This document shows positions 62,392 through 64,000 of a DNA stretch of 64,000 nt, piece by piece. The position numbers and the translations under genes were made by a program. The notes under the pieces were generated by a model, which saw nothing but the letters and a program-made list of their open reading frames with translations, was not told the DNA's origin and did no database searches. Origin of the DNA: Acinetobacter brisouioides (GTDB taxonomy: Bacteria; Pseudomonadota; Gammaproteobacteria; Pseudomonadales; Moraxellaceae); the NCBI RefSeq assembly GCF_004331075.1, contig NZ_SJNX01000004.1:124001-188000 (forward strand). The letters run 5' to 3'. The number at the start of each line of letters is the position of its first letter. The stretch's first letter is position 1.

Positions 62392-63408
62392 TTATTTTTT
62401 GGCAGGCTGATTCTCTAAAATGTGAATCGTTGCGGTACGCCCTGCCACAAATGCCAATGTATTTTTTGGCTCTTCATCTAAAATAAATTTGACAGGAATA
62501 CGCTGTGCCAAACGTACCCAGGTAAAGGTTGGATTCACATTTGCCAGCAAGGTTGAACTGGTTGAACGCTCACGGTCATCAATCCCCGAAGCCACGCCTT
62601 GTACATGTGCTTTAATTTTTTGTGAATCGCCCATGAGCTGAATGGTGGCATGATCACCCAAATGAATGCGGTTGAGTTTGGTTTCTTCAAAATAACCCAC
62701 CACATATAATTGCTTACGGTCAATGAGTGCCGCGACATTATCACCGACTTTGATATAACTACCTGCACGCAAGCTAAAGTTGGATAATGAGCCATCTGCA
62801 GGTGCAACCACTTGTGAACGGTGCAAATTCAATGTCGCCAGATTTAATGTACTTTGAGCAACATCAACCGCTGCTTTTTGCTGCTGAATATTGGCTTTGG
62901 CTTCTTCAATTGCCGCTTTGAGCTGCCCTTCTTCCGCATGCGACTGATCACGTGTGGCAAACATTTGATCCTGTTCCTGTTTGGACACTGCACCATCCAT
63001 TAAACTGGAATAACGCACCGCATTTTTTTCTGCCAGATGGGTATTGGCTTGTGATTTCACCAAATTGGCATTGGCTTGCAGCAAATTTGCCTGCATCTGT
63101 GCCAAACCTGCTTTAACTTTAGCAAGATCGGCACGTGCTTGTTCAACATCCAGTTGCTGACGGGCAACATCAATTTTGAACAATACCTGACCTTTCTTCA
63201 CCGTCTGGTTATCTTGTACCAGTACATCAGTAACTAACCCAGAAACATCAGAAGACACCTGAATAATATCACCACGCACACGACCATCACGTGTCCACGG
63301 CTCCGCATTGTAGTAATCCCACAAATGCACCACGGCATAAATTGCAATCAGCAATGTTACCAGTGTCACGACAGGTCGAACGACTTTACGTGCATCAAAC
63401 GAATTCAT
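62392..63408 (-). CDS. HlyD/EmrA-family periplasmic adaptor (AaeA-like)
   Basis: A 338-residue membrane-fusion protein. One N-terminal transmembrane helix (about 13-30) is followed by the lipoyl/barrel-sandwich halves (D-G-R-V-R-G-D-I-I-Q-V-S-S-D-V-S-G-L-V) around a long coiled-coil hairpin (about 85-200) and a beta-barrel. With the DUF1656 and FUSC genes upstream it forms an AaeXAB-type efflux system, which exports aromatic acids in E. coli. The substrate here is unknown. It is the last gene of the operon on the minus strand. Confidence 0.9.
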   Translation of the reverse strand: MNSFDARKVVRPVVTLVTLLIAIYAVVHLWDYYNAEPWTRDGRVRGDIIQVSSDVSGLVTDVLVQDNQTVKKGQVLFKIDVARQQLDVEQARADLAKVKAGLAQMQANLLQANANLVKSQANTHLAEKNAVRYSSLMDGAVSKQEQDQMFATRDQSHAEEGQLKAAIEEAKANIQQQKAAVDVAQSTLNLATLNLHRSQVVAPADGSLSNFSLRAGSYIKVGDNVAALIDRKQLYVVGYFEETKLNRIHLGDHATIQLMGDSQKIKAHVQGVASGIDDRERSTSSTLLANVNPTFTWVRLAQRIPVKFILDEEPKNTLAFVAGRTATIHILENQPAKK

Positions 63409-63438
63409 AACTTTATCCTAAACGTTCATCACCTAAAA

Positions 63439-63645
63439 TTAATACGAGAACTGAGCAAAGACCCAGTGTGTCAATAATAGACAAACCATATACAAACTCA
63501 GGTTAAATATGCCTGGAAAGGCAACCCAGTCACGCTGAATCAGGCGATCCGTCCATTTACCCAGCAGCATAAAGACAATGTATGCCAGTAGCGCCTGAAT
63601 CAACAGACTCGGCACAAAAACACCATATAGATTGAATTCACCCAT
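63439..63645 (-). CDS. DUF1656 small membrane protein (AaeX-like)
   Basis: A 68-residue protein with two hydrophobic helices. M-G-E-F-N-L-Y-G-V-F-V-P at the N-terminus is characteristic of DUF1656/AaeX. It lies 2 bases after the FUSC gene and 30 before the adaptor gene, so all three are one operon. It is probably an accessory subunit of the pump. Confidence 0.9.
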   Translation of the reverse strand: MGEFNLYGVFVPSLLIQALLAYIVFMLLGKWTDRLIQRDWVAFPGIFNLSLYMVCLLLTHWVFAQFSY

Positions 63646-63647
63646 GC

Positions 63648-64000
63648 TTATATCCCTGCCTGCGTGGTTGGCATATGAAAAATACTGCTACGGATATTAT
63701 TGAGGCTAATGCGTAACCGTTGTTCAATATCGGCAGGACTTCCTTGCTGAAGTTGTTGTTCTAGCTGTGTAATCTGTTGCATGACCTGTGCAAGAATATT
63801 TTCTGCCAAATGCAATTGTTTTTCCTGATTGCGAAAAGCATCGTCTAATATGCTTTGCAATTCGCCAATCGCTGTTTTCAATTCTGTCGGTGTTTCTGCC
63901 CGATTCGCCAGTTCATCCAGGCGACTTAAATCTACAATTGCACTGGTTTCAATCAGTGCCAGATTCATGGCTTGCTTTAACTCAGCAGACTGCACCAACT
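63648..64000 (-). CDS. FUSC family (AaeB-like) transporter, C-terminal fragment
   Basis: About 117 codons of the C-terminal end, cut by the right edge. The visible part is helical and Glu/Gln-rich with a coiled-coil-like region (L-A-E-N-I-L-A-Q-V-M-Q-Q-I), as in the cytoplasmic tail of FUSC proteins. The assignment rests mainly on the following DUF1656 and HlyD genes, which accompany FUSC transporters. The membrane part lies outside the window. Confidence 0.75.
   Translation of the reverse strand, partial: LVQSAELKQAMNLALIETSAIVDLSRLDELANRAETPTELKTAIGELQSILDDAFRNQEKQLHLAENILAQVMQQITQLEQQLQQGSPADIEQRLRISLNNIRSSIFHMPTTQAGI

Noticed and set aside
1..64000. CRISPR array, prophage or insertion sequence
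   Set aside because: No regularly spaced repeats, transposase, integrase or phage structural genes were seen.

Overview
The window looks like chromosomal DNA of a gammaproteobacterium of the Moraxellaceae, most probably Acinetobacter. This is inference from gene content and remembered protein similarity: a two-domain polyphosphate:AMP phosphotransferase of the type known from Acinetobacter, a recC-recB-recD operon, pilBCD-coaE, tpiA-secG-tRNA-Leu, and moderate, rather AT-rich base composition. Most of the window is dense core genome. No prophage, insertion sequence, rRNA operon or CRISPR array is visible.

Layout. 1-0.7 kb: fluoride resistance on the minus strand (fluoride riboswitch, possible leader peptide, crcB, start of a DUF190 gene). 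0.7-7.7 kb: mostly minus-strand housekeeping genes (GFA protein, a BaiN/HI0933-like flavoprotein, a divergent TrmB-like methyltransferase, yacG, a metallo-beta-lactamase-fold hydrolase, hemH, a DUF4062 protein, murI, a DUF1285 protein). 7.9-9.6 kb: ETF-ubiquinone oxidoreductase. 9.7-11.6 kb: a three-gene RiPP operon (secreted Cys-containing precursor, DUF692/MNIO enzyme, DUF2063 partner) of the Hvf/bufferin type linked to copper handling. 12-22.6 kb: tusA, corC-lnt, priA, kefC-like antiporter, hslO, cbpA-cbpM, a YdcH-family gene. 22.6-27.7 kb: HAD phosphatase, CorA transporter, pnp, rpsO. 27.7-28.5 kb: a long non-coding stretch with two candidate small RNAs. 28.5-37.8 kb: recD, recB, recC.

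37.9-50.5 kb is the most variable part. It holds a small hydrophobic orphan protein, the polyphosphate:AMP phosphotransferase, and an aliphatic-sulfonate operon (two binding lipoproteins, ssuD, ssuC, ssuB). Next comes a decaying block with remnants of a nucleoside deaminase and of two nucleoside-type ABC permeases around a triple-hairpin repeat. It ends with an unknown protein and a D-amino-acid catabolic pair (dadA-like oxidase and dsdA) preceded by a broken RidA gene.

50.7-64 kb: tRNA-Leu(GAG), secG, tpiA, type IV pilus genes pilB-pilC-pilD with coaE, a DMT transporter, rlmB, ppnP, recN, yqgE-ruvX, and an AaeA/AaeX/AaeB-type efflux operon cut by the right edge.

The best candidate for an under-described system is the DUF692/DUF2063 RiPP operon with its short precursor carrying three Cys-Gly motifs. 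Other points of interest are the layered crcB leader, the DUF4062 protein, the two sRNA candidates and the pseudogene block.
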